Shown one piece after another: positions 44,427 to 55,510 of a stretch of 64,000 bases of DNA; the first letter of the stretch is position 1; the number at the start of each line of letters is the position of its first letter. The translations under genes were made by a program, and so were the position numbers. Source of the stretch: Prinia subflava (Eukaryota; Chordata; Aves; Passeriformes; Cisticolidae); contig NW_026960607.1 in the NCBI RefSeq assembly GCF_021018805.1, positions 2,172,501-2,236,500 on the forward strand, written 5' to 3'. The notes beneath the pieces were generated by a model. It was not told where the DNA came from, searched no databases, and saw nothing but the letters and a program-made list of their open reading frames with translations.

Positions 44427-46466
44427 AAAATGTGAGAAGAGAAATATGACATATGATAATTAACAATTTAAAAATGAAACAGTAATTACACAGTTTTGCA
44501 GCATGAAACCAAATACAATTGCAGTAAGGATTATGTTGTACTGTGAACAGTTTATCTGACCTTGTAATTGCAGTAGACGGGTTATGTGAGTTTATATTGC
44601 AAGATTTGAAACAAGTTAACAAATTTGTTTGAGCCTTTTCAACGTGACTGGCCTAATAGTGTCTAGCCTTTTCCAACTGGCTTTTCAGACCACCACAGCC
44701 CCCAGTTTTAGACTGAGGCGCTGACCTCTGCTCCCACTCTAGGGACAGGAAAACACGTGGAGTTCCCCGGGCTCCACACACGGCCTCAGATTCTCACCCA
44801 CGGATCTGAGCCAAATCACTCCTTTCACTTTCCAACTGGTTCAACCGAAAGGACCTACACTCTGCATGCACTTGTTTACATTCGTCTATATGTACCCATT
44901 GGGGATTTTTTTCGTCCATACTTGCACCAGAAGTGTCAGAGACCTAACAAAAGACCCCCGGTTTTAGGTCATCAAAAGAAAAACAAAAGAAAAAAACTAC
45001 AAAAACCGTCAAATACTTTCTCAGACACCAATTTAGGTTATCAATCACCCTCAGAACTAACTGAGGACAGTATAAACCCAAAAAGCGTTACCGATTCAAT
45101 AGTCTACTACTGATTCACGCTTTACAAGAAGACAATCCAAAAACTGCTTCCCTTGGACCCACACTTGTGACCTGAAAAAGCCTCTGCTTTCTAAAACAGA
45201 AAACAGGGGAATCTGCAATATGAACACACACAAAACTAGAAAGGCATAATTGTAAAAACTACTTCATGGGGATGGGAAGGAAATGGACGGGTTTGGGACA
45301 CCTTGCTGTTTGGCCAGAACAGCAAGGGACAGGGGCAGAAAAACAGGGAAAGGGAATCAAAGTAGCATTAACAATTATACAAGTCTGTAAAACTGGTATT
45401 ACAAATTCACTTTAGCTTTGGGGTTTGGTTTCTTAGCGTTTACCTTGTGGGGCTTGGAAAGCGGAATGTGGGACTGAGGGCACGTGGCCATGGTGGCTAT
45501 GCGGCCACAGCACACATGGCACTAGCCATGCCGTGCCGGGTTTAGCAGGAAGAGGTTAACTCTCGGGGGTTTGTTAAGGGAAATAGGGTTAGGGAGAAGG
45601 AGCAGCGAGGGGAGGAGGGGGTAAGGGTGAGGAAGGAGGTTACACAATTTACAAAACCGAGTTTTGGAAGGTGCGAGGCTTGGGCACAACTGAAGACTGC
45701 TTTTTCCTTCTCTGATGGCTGTCTCGCTGAGTTTTTTTCGCTGCTGTCCAGGGGCGTTGGCTGCTCGGGCTCGCTCGACGGTGTGCGGGGCTCTTTTCGC
45801 CGCTGTTGCCGGGCGGGGGGAGGGGCACCTGTTCGCTGCGCAGCTTCTCCCTGTGCTGGGGCCCGTGCGTGCGCTGCGGCGGGGCCGGGGCCACGTGTCT
45901 GCTTGCGCCGGGACTGCCCCGCGCCGCGGAGGGGTCCCGCTGGGCTGGGGCCGCTCTGTCGCCGGGGCCGCGCTGGAGCCCCGCCGGAGCCCCGCCACGC
46001 CGGCACCCGGGCCCGCGCCGGGCCGGGGCTGCGCTGCCGCTTTGCCGCCCGCACCGCGGCCGCCGTGGGCCGGAGGGTGCCGCGCCGCTGCTGCGCAGCC
46101 CGCGCCGCAGAGCCGAGGCGGGCCGGGGCCGGGCCGCAGGCACGCGCCGCAGTAGCGGTCCCGTCGCGCCGCAGCGCACGCTGGAGCCTCGCCGCGGCAG
46201 ATCCGCGCCGCCCACGCCGCGCCGCCCAGCGGGGCTGCGCAGCCCGCGCAGCGCCGAGGCGGGCCGGGGCCCCAAGGGGCCGGGACCGGGCCCGTGCCGG
46301 GCTGGTCAGCGGTAGTGGAATGGCCGCGTGGTGGCTCACGAGGTCTCTGCGCGGTGGGGGAGGGGCCGCCCCAGGCCACGCCGGCCCAGAACAGCCCCTC
46401 CACCGGAGACAGCACCGAAACGGTGTTACCATGGTCCATCTTGTCTCAGGGTCGTTGGTGCTGTTG
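44427..46466 (-). other. ERV-F interior, noncoding, with a CpG-rich block
   Basis: 44427-45500 is AT-rich with no retroviral domain on either strand. About 45780-46310 is extremely GC- and CpG-rich, open in several frames on both strands because stops are rare at that composition. It holds an internal duplication: CTGCGCAGCCCGCGC followed by GAGGCGGGCCGGGGCC occurs near 46090 and again near 46233. The long open frames here (46439-45522 -, 45627-47015 +) show no domain, so I do not call them genes. Confidence 0.5.
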
Positions 46467-46521
46467 CCCGACGTTGGTGTGTCATCTGTTGTTGTTTCAA
46501 TTTATGGGGGGGGCTCCCGGG
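46467..46521 (-). other. ERV-F PBS-like site and truncated 5' LTR end
   Basis: 46487-46521 matches the terminal 35 bp of the sLTR-3 family. On the minus strand it is followed after two bases by TGACACACCAACGTCGGG (46467-46484). That resembles the ERV-A PBS with G-to-A changes and has the CACCAAC core. Confidence 0.6.
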
Positions 46522-46527
46522 CAGGCA

Positions 46528-46964
46528 CAGAACCAAACACAAAACGCACTCGAACTTTTTCAATACTCACATGCACACAACCAAATAGGAGTTCACTCGA
46601 CTCACCCCTAGAGTCGCTAGTGGCTGATCCACAGTCAACGAACCCCTCCCCGCTGCCTTTCCTCGGTCCGCGGTTCCCACTTCTGGCCGCATGTTCGGCC
46701 AGCGTTTGCCTGCAAGCCCAAACCCACCAAGACCCTTTCTGTGCGCTCAGACGTCTCTGTGCGACTTATCAGTGGTCTTTAAGGGGCCCCCTTTTAAAGA
46801 AATACATACCATTTCTCCGCTGCTCAGGGGCCGTTGTCTGCCCCCACAGTGAGCGACCTGAGGAGCAGAACTCCTTCCAGGAAAATCCCGGCGGCGCCTT
46901 TAGGAAATCCGCCCATCAGCCATTCCTGCGGCTGGGCAGAGAACATCCCACCTGGGTCTCGCCA
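46528..46964 (-). other. ERV-C leader and primer binding site
   Basis: The minus strand reads TGGCGAGACCCAGGTGGGA at 46946-46964, four bases after the 5' LTR. It is close to the ERV-D site and probably an arginine-tRNA-type PBS, although I could not verify the match. The rest is noncoding leader, continuous with 43448-43997 once ERV-F is removed. Confidence 0.6.
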
Positions 46965-46968
46965 AAAC

Positions 46969-47381
46969 TGACACACGGAAAGGACTCTAAAACTCGGAGT
47001 CAGAGCGAGTTTTAAAGTAGGTATGTGGTTTATTCAGCGCTGAGCACGATGCAAGTTAATTCTCAAAGGCATGTGCACCTCGTTCACTTTATGTTTCTCT
47101 TTTATCCTCTAGAATGCTACATATGTATTGAGTTTCACAATACTCTCGTGCATATTCATCCTTTAGCTCCCCCCCTCTCCGCTTCATATTCTAATCAGCC
47201 CATCAGTCTTTTGCACCTGTGCAGTTGTCTCTGGTGGTCTTCTCACGAGGGTCTCCGGAGGTCCCAGGGATGAAGGCCAAAAGTCTTCCTCTGAGATGAA
47301 CTTTTGACCCTGCCGCCTCGCGCATACTCACTGGTGCTCTGGTCATAGTTCAAGCTGTAGGGTCAGTTTTATCTGTCCCCG
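46969..47381 (-). repeat. ERV-C 5' LTR, segment 1
   Basis: Matches 28368-28775. It is cut at 47381 by ERV-D. The LTR continues at 55959-56087 and 56713-56791; the three segments sum to 621 bp against 622 bp for the 3' LTR. AATAAA lies on the minus strand near 47028-47033. Confidence 0.88.
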
Positions 47382-47825
47382 TGTTAGCGTAGGAAAACAT
47401 ATAACCACACGAAGGCGATCATATGCGGTTCTTTATTCAAGCGCGCGGGACACAGGGGTGATAATACACCCAAATCTGATGTCCAAAGGATACAGAGTCG
47501 ATTCGTGATTTTTATAGTTTAAATTATACACATGTTAACTAACCCCCACCCCTAGATACTGATTATCCTATTCCTTAGTTACTATCTTAAATCATACCTA
47601 CGCTTCTACCCTGATCCACACTTGATTTGGTTAAAACAATGCTTCTCAATTATCCCCTGAGTTGCAGTCACACTTCATTCGGTCATTACAATAGCATGGA
47701 GCTGTTTGCAGAAGCTGACGCTTGTTCCGAGCTAGCTGCGTCAAGTTCCAGTTGTACGTTCTCTACTTTCCTCCCCCTACACATACCTCAACCCAGAAAT
47801 TATATTTTTTAACCCTCCACCAACA
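47382..47825 (-). repeat. ERV-D 3' LTR
   Basis: Identical to 55511-55954. On the minus strand it starts TGTTGGTGGAGG and ends CGCTAACA. AATAAA (minus) is at 47432-47437 and a TATA-like TATAAAAA (minus) at about 47509-47516. Confidence 0.95.
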
Positions 47826-47836
47826 TTCCCCCCTTT
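47826..47836 (-). other. ERV-D polypurine tract
   Basis: The minus strand reads AAAGGGGGGAA directly before the 3' LTR, a textbook polypurine tract. Confidence 0.88.
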
Positions 47837-47906
47837 GAAAGTATTTTCACTCTAATATACTAAGTGTAAATGCTTTCACTTAATACAGTCCATTAGGCTT
47901 CAGATT

Positions 47907-49859
47907 TCATACTGGATGTTCATCTTCAAATCCTCTGTTGTCATAGGCTTTGTCCGGGATGTTGTTGCGGATTGAAGGTGCTGGGTTCCGTGCCAATGCC
48001 TTCATTATGGTCCTGTTCCAAGATGCCTTTTTCTGTATCTCTCTCTTCAGGATTCTGTAAACTAACCAAATTACTAAAAATATAATCAGTAAAATTATCA
48101 GATTTTCAAGGATAGACTTTATCCATGAACTCACATTCCATCCTAATCCTTCAAAGATTTTACCCAACCAGCTAGTAGCTAAATCCTTTTGTTCCTTTTG
48201 TGCCTCATGCTCTATTTGTTTTAACTGGCTGATGTCATGTTCTACATCTGCAGTTACATTTGGGATGTGGATGCAGCAATGGTCGATTTGTCCCTTTAAA
48301 TATCCACACACTCCGTGTTCTTTCAAAAGTAACATATCTAAAGCCAAACGATTTTGCAGGGTCATTTTGGTGGTGGCCTGTAATTGCACATTGAGTTCCC
48401 TAAATCCCTCTCGTGTGATTCTTGCTAATCTGTCTACCTGACCTGTGAGTCTATATAGCATTTCTCTATTTCGATAATTTGCAATGGGCCCAAACAAGGA
48501 TTCTAGGGCCCACCCAATCTTTACTCCACTAGAGGGTTCCTTCCAAGTGTCATCTGGGTTCTTGTCTTCTGAGACGTCTCGCTTTGCTTTTATTTGCAAG
48601 GCTTCACTGCTCCCGTTAAATGGGGATTTCTTCCAAATTGGACATAAAGTGGGAAGGCCCAGGGTGATTTCTCTTACCTCCCCGTCCATAGGCAAGTGTG
48701 TTGTCCATGTGCCATCACTCATTGCCCATACAAATGGTCCTGAACTTCGAATTGTACTCCTGCTACATCCTACTATAATCTTAGAATCTATTTTGCCTTG
48801 TTTGTGTTTAATTTTCCTGCAGGCACAACCAATTCGTAAGGCTATTGCCAATGGTGACCACTGTTTCATTTCCAGATTATCAGAGGTGCAATCATAAATT
48901 TTCTTACATACCCACCAACTTACCTTATTTGCCTCTTTCTGACTGCTAGTATCAGTATTCGTCACTGTGGGATCTGTCTCATTTTCAGAGCCTTTCCATT
49001 TAATGCACCAGGGTGTGCTTTCCATATATTGGAATTTCTGGAGGATGCTCACAGACCATGCACTGTCCCAAGGTTCCAGTCCTTTCCAATCCTTCTCTTC
49101 ACATTTCCACACCACAACACTTTCTGTAGCGTTGTCCCTGATCTTTTGATAGTGTAGAAACCAACATTGCCATTTTGCAAGGTCTTGGTCCTTAACCCAC
49201 CACTCTATGATTTGTCCCAATTTGCCATTACTAAGAATGCACTCTGACTTTCTCATGGGTTGCATATAGGAATTCTCTGTTATCTTCCAGTATTCTCTGA
49301 CCACCACCCTTGACTCTGGTACTTGTTTACAGTTAATTGTTTTGTTCCCTCCTATTTCAGGTAATTTTGACGTTATTATTCCCCAGCTTACTGGGTCCCC
49401 TGCTGCCTTTGGTATTGGCAGACAGGCCGTTATTCTGCTGGTATTATGCATTTTGGCAAAGTCTCTGACCAATCCAATCATTACATTCTCAGCCCGAATT
49501 TCATTAGAAATTTCTATTATTTGTGTCTTTGCCTGTATCTCTCTCTTCATTCTAAAATGAAGAGTTGTTAGTTGACCCTTCTGTATCCCATATCCCAAAG
49601 TAACAGCAATCCCTACTGGTGACATTAGTATCCATGAAATTAACATTACCCATAGGAAGAGCATGAGCACAGTTACCAATACAATTTGAACAGTTACAGA
49701 CGTTTCAGCCTCAGCTTTGTTGGTCCAAAAGTTTCTACAGCCCACGACTGGACTCCACAAGGGACCTTCTTCACACGTGTGTAGTGTATCCAGGGTTCCA
49801 CTCCAGCCACTTTGACTGCTGTAAAGGTGGTTAGCAGTACCTGATGGGGACCAGTCCAC
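47907..49859 (-). CDS. env: ERV-D env, intact open frame
   Basis: An open frame of 650 codons. Met66, Met72 or Met79, just before or within the hydrophobic stretch at residues 55-85, are better starts than the first Met. That first part overlaps the pol end by 166 bp in another frame, as usual for gammaretroviral env. SU has many Cys, Trp and Asn-X-Ser/Thr sites. A furin-type KAKR is at residues 424-427. The likely fusion segment is set back at 446-460 rather than directly after the cleavage site. The immunosuppressive-type segment ([16 protein letters not shown], 501-516) leads into C518 and CC528-529, a spacing of nine residues rather than the usual six. The membrane span is 585-602, followed by a 48-residue tail. 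No inactivating change is visible. Expression is unknown. Confidence 0.85.
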   Translation of the reverse strand: MDWSPSGTANHLYSSQSGWSGTLDTLHTCEEGPLWSPVVGCRNFWTNKAEAETSVTVQIVLVTVLMLFLWVMLISWILMSPVGIAVTLGYGIQKGQLTTLHFRMKREIQAKTQIIEISNEIRAENVMIGLVRDFAKMHNTSRITACLPIPKAAGDPVSWGIITSKLPEIGGNKTINCKQVPESRVVVREYWKITENSYMQPMRKSECILSNGKLGQIIEWWVKDQDLAKWQCWFLHYQKIRDNATESVVVWKCEEKDWKGLEPWDSAWSVSILQKFQYMESTPWCIKWKGSENETDPTVTNTDTSSQKEANKVSWWVCKKIYDCTSDNLEMKQWSPLAIALRIGCACRKIKHKQGKIDSKIIVGCSRSTIRSSGPFVWAMSDGTWTTHLPMDGEVREITLGLPTLCPIWKKSPFNGSSEALQIKAKRDVSEDKNPDDTWKEPSSGVKIGWALESLFGPIANYRNREMLYRLTGQVDRLARITREGFRELNVQLQATTKMTLQNRLALDMLLLKEHGVCGYLKGQIDHCCIHIPNVTADVEHDISQLKQIEHEAQKEQKDLATSWLGKIFEGLGWNVSSWIKSILENLIILLIIFLVIWLVYRILKREIQKKASWNRTIMKALARNPAPSIRNNIPDKAYDNRGFEDEHPV

Positions 49860-52691
49860 TTCTCTTTTAGTGGTTCTTCGTTCCAGGTTTTGATGTATAC
49901 CTCATCTCCTGGTTCGATATTGTGGACTGGATTCTCCAGGGCCAGTGGTCTGTTCCACACGAGAACACTTCGAAGCCGAGCTAGAGTTTTCCCGAGGGAC
50001 AGAACATAATTATACACATCTTGTTTCCCTGTGACATGAACATTTGGATTGGGGTTAGGAGATTCATATGGTTTCCCATACAATATTTCATAAGGACTAA
50101 CTGACATCCCACTCCCAGGCTTTATCCGAACCCTCAGCAATGCGATCGGCAAAGCCTGTGGCCACTGCAGTTTGGCTTCCTGGCATATTTTACTGATCTG
50201 CCTCTTCAGTGTCTGGTTCATTCTTTCTACTTGCCCACTTGACTGGGGTCTCCATGGTGTGTGGAGGTCCCAAGATATTCCCAATAACTTGCTTACCTCT
50301 TGTACCACCTTGGCTATGAAGTGTGGGCCTCTGTCTGATGATATCCCTAGGGGCACCCCAAACCTGGGAATGATCTCCTGTAATAACCACTTAACTGTTT
50401 CCTTTGCTTGGTTTGTGCGACAGGGAAGGGCTTCTGGCCATCCAGAAAACGTGTCAACCCCTACTAACAGGTATTTGTATCCCCGAGTTTTTGGCAGTTC
50501 TGCAAAATCCCCTTGCCAATAGTCTCCTGGTTCTATTCCTATCCGAATTCTGCCTAACTGTGTCTGTCGTCTAGCTACGGGATTGTTTTTCAGACAGATT
50601 TCACATTTAGACATTACTGACTTGGCCATTGTTTGCATCCGTACTGAGATTAGGTATTGTCTTAACCACTTTACCAACGCCTCTGCACCCCAGTGACACT
50701 CATTATGTTTTACCTGTAAAATTTCTCTCATTACCAAAGGAGGTACCACTATTTGCCCTTGTGCGGTTACATACCACCCTTCTGCGTTCTTCTGTGCCTT
50801 CAGCAGTTGTGCTAGTCTGTCATCTTCGATTGTATAGTTTGGCTTCGGAGGCAAATTAAATTGAGAGATATTAAGTCTTGATGGTATCAACGCCATTGTT
50901 TTCTGCACCTCTCGCGCTACCTGACGGGCTGCCCAATCTGCTTTTCGATTTCCTTCACAAATTTTGGAGTTGCCTGATTGATGTGCCTTGCAGTGCATGA
51001 TTGCTACTTGTTCAGGTTTTTGTACTGCATCTATCAATTGTAGGACTGCATCTTGATGTTTAATATTTGTCCCTTGGGAGGACAGCAGTCCTCTTTCTTT
51101 CCATAAAGCTCCGTGTACATGCACTACTCCGAAGGCATATTTGGAGTCAATCTAGATATTCACTGTCTTCCCTTCACTCAGCTCGAGTGCTCTGGTTAAT
51201 GCGATTAGTTCTGCCCTTTGTGCAGACGTGTTAGGTGGTAGTGATTTTGCCTCTATTACTACATCAATTGTAGTTACTGCATATCCCACGTATCTGGCTC
51301 CGTTCTCCATGAAGCTGCTTCCATCTGTAAAGAGTTCCCACTCTGGTTGCTCCAGGGGGACATCCTTCAGATCTGTTCTTGCTGAATAAGTGTGCTCGAT
51401 GACTTCTAGACAGTCATGCTCTAATGGACCTTCCTCAGCTGTGGCACCTAGAAATAGAGCTGGATTCAAGAGGTTAGTTGTTTTTAGTGCAACATCATCC
51501 TGCTCAGTCAGGGTTACCTGAAACTTCATCATCCGGCTTGGAGAGAGCCAATGGCCCCCCTTTTGTTCCAGGACTGTAGTTACCATGTGTGGCACATAGA
51601 CATCTATGTGTCTTCCCATTGTGAGCTTCCTGGCTTCCTGTATCAGCAGCATGGTAGCTGCCGCTGCCCGCAGACATGAAGGCCATCCGGCACTTACGTT
51701 GTCGAGTTGTTTGGAAAAGTAACCCACCGGCCTTTTCCAGCTGCCCAGTCGTTGGGTCAGGACTCCCAGTGCCAGTCGCTGCCTTTCATGCACGTACAGC
51801 TGAAAGTCTTTAGACAGATCAGGTAACCCCAAAGCAGGAGCAGTTGTCAGTGCTTCCTTTAACTTCTGGAAGGCCTCTTTCTGTGGTTTGCCCCAGGTGA
51901 ACGGCTGCGTCTTCTGAGCCTCATACAAGGGTTTTGCAATCAGTCCATAGTCCATGATCCACAGGCGACACCACCCTGTCATTCCGAGGAAGATCGTCAG
52001 CTTGTGTAGATTCTGGGGCTCTGGAATAGCACAGATAGCTTGAATACGATTAGTACCCAGTTTTCTCTGCCCTTGTGAGATTTCACATCCCAGGTAAATC
52101 ACAGTCTGTTGGGCAATTTGTGCTTTTTCTCTGGATACCTTATACCCTCCCATTCCTAATGAATTTAAGATCTCAGTGGTTACCTTTATGCAGGTCATTT
52201 CTTCCTCTGTTGCAATCAAAATGTCATCTACATACTGGAGTAATAAATATTGGTCTCTTGGTACTTGCCCTTCTCTGGTCCAGATTTCCAGTTCTTTTGC
52301 CAGTTGACTTCCAAAGAGAGTGGGGGACCCCTTGTACCCCATCGGTAATCGAGTCCAGGTGAGCTGAGTTTTTCTTCCACTTTCTGGATGTTCCCACTCA
52401 AAGGCAAATAGTTTCCTACTTTCTTGGTCAAGGGGTATACAGAAGAAAGCATCTTTTAAGTCAATTACAGTAAACCATTTATATATCTCTTTTACGGATG
52501 CTAACAATGTATAGGGATTGGCAACCACTGGATGAATGTCTTTTGTTATTTCATTTATACCTCAAATCCTGTACAAGTCTATACTCACCATTGGGTTTCT
52601 TCACTGGGAAAATTGGGGTGTTGTATTCCGATTTACATTCCTCTAGAATTCGATATTTTAAAAATTTATCAATGGTCTTTGCTATTCCCTG
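49694..52691 (-). pseudogene. pol: ERV-D pol (RT, RNase H, integrase), three lesions
   Basis: Pol follows protease in the same frame after a TGA at 52692-52694, where the context suggests an Arg codon (CGA). A 2-base loss near 52560 shifts the frame. RT then runs from 52528 with YVDD at 52223-52234 and FLGMTGWCRLW. RNase H has LFTDGSSFMENG near 51310. A second stop, TAG near 51152-51154, falls where RNase H continues. From 51124 the integrase is open, with a zinc region (HHCC), [26 protein letters not shown] and the C-terminal [12 protein letters not shown] module. Only three lesions in about 3 kb suggest recent inactivation. Confidence 0.9.
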
Positions 52692-55205
52692 TCATGCTTC
52701 TGGTTTTATAGGGTATTGTTTGATTCGTACAGCCTTTGCTCCTTCTTGTAACTCTACATGTACCGGTTGTGCCAATTTAGATTTTCCAGGTACATCTGTT
52801 TCCCAGACAGAGGGAATTACTGCATCTTCTACTTCTTTAGGAATATTAGAAATTGGTTTTTCTTTTATCATCAAAATCTTTCCTGTCTTAGACTCCGGAA
52901 TTTTCATTACGAGTTCACCATTCTCAAAAGTAATTACTGCCTCCAGTGCTGCCAGTAGATCGCGCCCTAAGAGCGGAGTTGGGCAGTCTGGCATGTATAA
53001 GAATTCATGGGTCAAGATCTTATCTTCAAAGCTCAATTCTAGGGGTTGCAAGAATGGCCGTACCTCCTCCTTCCCTGTGGCTCCAATGACTGCTGCTGAC
53101 TTGTTCCCGATTTGCCCCTCAAGATAATTTAGTACAGAATGTGTGGCCCCCGTGTCAATGAGAAAATCTACGTCTTTTCCTTCTAAATGCAAAGTCACCA
53201 TGGGCTCCCTTGATCCTGGCTCTCTCTCATGTAAAACCATGACCCTGGCTACACCATCCAGCTGATGCTCGCTACTTTGATTAAACATACTGTCTAACTG
53301 AGGCTGACCATTCTGGCTAAACCGGTTTGGACACTCCCTTCTCCAGTGTCCCTCCATCCGACAATATGCACACTGATTCAGACCTAATCTACCATGACCA
53401 GAACCTCTGCCAAAGCCACCTCTATTAACGCCACGACCACCTCTACCACGTCCCCGCCCCTGTCTCTGTAAGACTGCCAAAAGGCTTTGCCCCTGTTTCT
53501 TGACAATTTCTCTGTCCCTGTTATTATAAACTTTCCAGGCAACCTCTAGGAGTTTATCCAAGTTTCTTAACTCTTCACCTTCCAGTTTCTGTAGCTTTTT
53601 CCTAATATCTTCCTGTGCCTGACCCAGAAAAATAAAGGCAAGCTGAGTTCTTCCTTGCTCACTGTCTACTTGAAGATCAGTATATCTTCTAGCTGCTTCC
53701 TTAAGTCTTTCTAGAAAGGCAGTGGGAGATTCTTTCTTTTCCTGTCGAATTTCATACAACTTAGACCAGTTCATACTCTTAGGTATTGCCTGTTGAACAC
53801 CAACTGAAATCCACTCCTGATATCTCTTTAGCCTTAACATATCCACTCCAGAGGGGTCATTAGCATCCCACTCTGGGTCTGCAGTGGGAAAATTATAATC
53901 CAGTGTCCCTGTCACCAAACCATTTCGTATGTCTTCTCTAGCTCTTTCTCTTGCTGCTCGAAGAACCATATCTCTCTCTGTCTCATCCATCAGAGTGTCT
54001 AATATGACATGAATATCTTCCCAATCAGGGTTCTGAGTTTTCATTATCATCTTAACCACACGAGCTACCTTATCTGGGTTTTCTCTATACGTTCCGGATG
54101 ATTGTTTCCATATAACTAAATCAGCAGGTGAAAAGGGTACCTTTACAAAGACGGGTCCATTAGTTCCCACCCCTTGCCTTAGTGGTGCAATAATCGTTCT
54201 CTTTTGTTTGCCTGATTTTAATATACCCTTTCCTGCCTGAGGCCACTCCAGGGCCAGTTTTCCTCGTGTTCGGTGAGCTACTGGGGCGTCTAGTTCATTT
54301 GCTTCACTGTCACTACTTTCCATTCTATCTGTCTTCTTCACATTCCCCCTTTGCTTCCGCCTCACAATCACATCCTGGACAGGTGAATCTGGCAGGGGGG
54401 GGTACAGGGGGGCAGATGGGACAGAAGCTGGTGAAGGAGGTGTAGGTGGGAGCGGAGGGTAGCCTTGAGCTGGTGTTAGAGGGGGGATAAATCTTTCAGC
54501 GGGTGTGGGTGGGGGAGCAGGATAGCTTTGAGCAGGTGTATGTGGAGAAGGGGGGGTTCTCTGAGCAGGCGGAGGAGCGGTTGGCACAGGCAGAGGAGGA
54601 TAATTACCTTCAGCAGACAAAGGTGGGGGTGAAACATATTGTGCTGGCGCGAGCGAGGGGGGTGTAAGAGAATCAGGTGGGGTCAGGGTGAGCGGGGTAG
54701 AACTTGGTGTTGAGGGGGCCGTGGTGGTTCCGGGAGCCATGGGAGATACCAATAATTCCGATTCCAGTTCATCTCTTTTTTCCCCTAAAATTTCACTTAA
54801 AACTGCATGTTCCATACGATGCTTATTTTGGACACAAGCCAGACACTTATTATTCTCAAGCTTCATTGCTTTCATTTTGTCAAGCCACAAAACCGGTTTC
54901 TCAAGCAAGCACAGAAATAAGTCAATATATGGTAATTGTTCTACCCTTCCATCTTGTGTACAAAGCCATCTAAGTTGCATAATAACCTTAACATCAAAAG
55001 ACCCGTTTTTCGGCCACCTCTGATTTTCAGGCAAAGCGTATTTTGGCCAGTGAACATTACAATATTCAATCAACTTATCTTTTCGTAATTCCTGACTGAA
55101 GTTCCCCTCTTTCCAATGTGCCAACAAACAACCCAACGGAGAAGAACTTGGTATAGAGGCATTATTGCTGCCCAAAACCTCTTTTAACCCTTTTAGTTTC
55201 TCCAT
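52692..55205 (-). CDS. gag-pro: ERV-D gag-pro, single open frame
   Basis: Matrix begins with SPLGCLLAHWKEG. The start is either Met at 55205 or an upstream in-frame Met at 55307, whose MGKRNS fits a myristoylation signal. A Pro-rich region carries PSAP directly followed by YPPL, and two more YPPL copies; these are late-domain motifs for TSG101 and ALIX. Capsid and an Arg/Gly-rich nucleocapsid with one knuckle (CAYCRMEGHWRREC) follow. The frame runs without any stop into the protease (FLIDTGATHSVL, flap AVIGATGKE, LLGRDLLAAL). Gammaretroviruses normally separate gag from pro by a stop codon; none is present here. The frame ends at TGA 52692-52694 just before RT. Confidence 0.88.
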   Translation of the reverse strand: MEKLKGLKEVLGSNNASIPSSSPLGCLLAHWKEGNFSQELRKDKLIEYCNVHWPKYALPENQRWPKNGSFDVKVIMQLRWLCTQDGRVEQLPYIDLFLCLLEKPVLWLDKMKAMKLENNKCLACVQNKHRMEHAVLSEILGEKRDELESELLVSPMAPGTTTAPSTPSSTPLTLTPPDSLTPPSLAPAQYVSPPPLSAEGNYPPLPVPTAPPPAQRTPPSPHTPAQSYPAPPPTPAERFIPPLTPAQGYPPLPPTPPSPASVPSAPLYPPLPDSPVQDVIVRRKQRGNVKKTDRMESSDSEANELDAPVAHRTRGKLALEWPQAGKGILKSGKQKRTIIAPLRQGVGTNGPVFVKVPFSPADLVIWKQSSGTYRENPDKVARVVKMIMKTQNPDWEDIHVILDTLMDETERDMVLRAARERAREDIRNGLVTGTLDYNFPTADPEWDANDPSGVDMLRLKRYQEWISVGVQQAIPKSMNWSKLYEIRQEKKESPTAFLERLKEAARRYTDLQVDSEQGRTQLAFIFLGQAQEDIRKKLQKLEGEELRNLDKLLEVAWKVYNNRDREIVKKQGQSLLAVLQRQGRGRGRGGRGVNRGGFGRGSGHGRLGLNQCAYCRMEGHWRRECPNRFSQNGQPQLDSMFNQSSEHQLDGVARVMVLHEREPGSREPMVTLHLEGKDVDFLIDTGATHSVLNYLEGQIGNKSAAVIGATGKEEVRPFLQPLELSFEDKILTHEFLYMPDCPTPLLGRDLLAALEAVITFENGELVMKIPESKTGKILMIKEKPISNIPKEVEDAVIPSVWETDVPGKSKLAQPVHVELQEGAKAVRIKQYPIKPEA

Positions 55206-55488
55206 ATTACAGATACATAAAAACCACAGATGCCGAACCTGCAACGCTTTCGTGATGTCTGACGGACGGCTGCCTAGGCAATACCACCAGGAATTCCTTT
55301 TGCCCAACCAAGCGTAGCTTTCGCTGCGTCTTAATGGCAGGCCCCCAGACCAGAAAATAAAGAACCTTACCTCTCACCAGGGGTCGTTGTGAGCGGCGAG
55401 GGTCGCGGCTCCGATGGGCTCCCCGAGAAATCACCCGGTGCCGGCTGGAGCGTGATCGGGTCGCGGGGTCCTGGCTGAGCCCACAAGG
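55206..55488 (-). other. ERV-D leader
   Basis: Leader between PBS and gag, GC-rich near the PBS; it overlaps the possible N-terminal extension starting at 55307. Packaging signals and a splice donor are expected here, but none is assigned. Confidence 0.5.
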
Positions 55489-55506
55489 TCCCGTCCTGGG
55501 TCGCCA
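55489..55506 (-). other. ERV-D primer binding site
   Basis: The minus strand reads TGGCGACCCAGGACGGGA, four bases after the 5' LTR. It resembles an arginine-tRNA site and differs from the ERV-C site by a few bases. Confidence 0.65.
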
Positions 55507-55510
55507 AAAA

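Larger units (their letters stand above)
43998..46521 (-). mobile_element. ERV-F: defective class II element with almost no 5' LTR
   Basis: A complete 410-bp LTR at 43998-44407 is the 3' LTR, since a purine-rich tract precedes it on the minus strand. At the other end only the last 35 bp of the same LTR family are present (46487-46521), followed inward by a PBS-like site. GCAGGCA lies directly outside both ends (43991-43997, 46521-46527), giving a 6-7 bp duplication. The 2.1-kb interior has no recognisable gag, pol or env domain. It may be a non-autonomous or deleted copy. Confidence 0.72.

Noticed and set aside
45522..46439. 305-codon minus-strand open frame in ERV-F
   Set aside because: It lies where a gag could be, but no matrix, capsid or zinc knuckle is visible, and two other minus-strand frames are equally open.
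45627..47015. 462-codon plus-strand open frame
   Set aside because: It crosses the CpG-rich block of ERV-F, its truncated LTR, the ERV-C leader and the start of the ERV-C LTR. It is low complexity (Arg/Ala/Gly/Pro), and several other frames are open over the same bases. Composition explains it.
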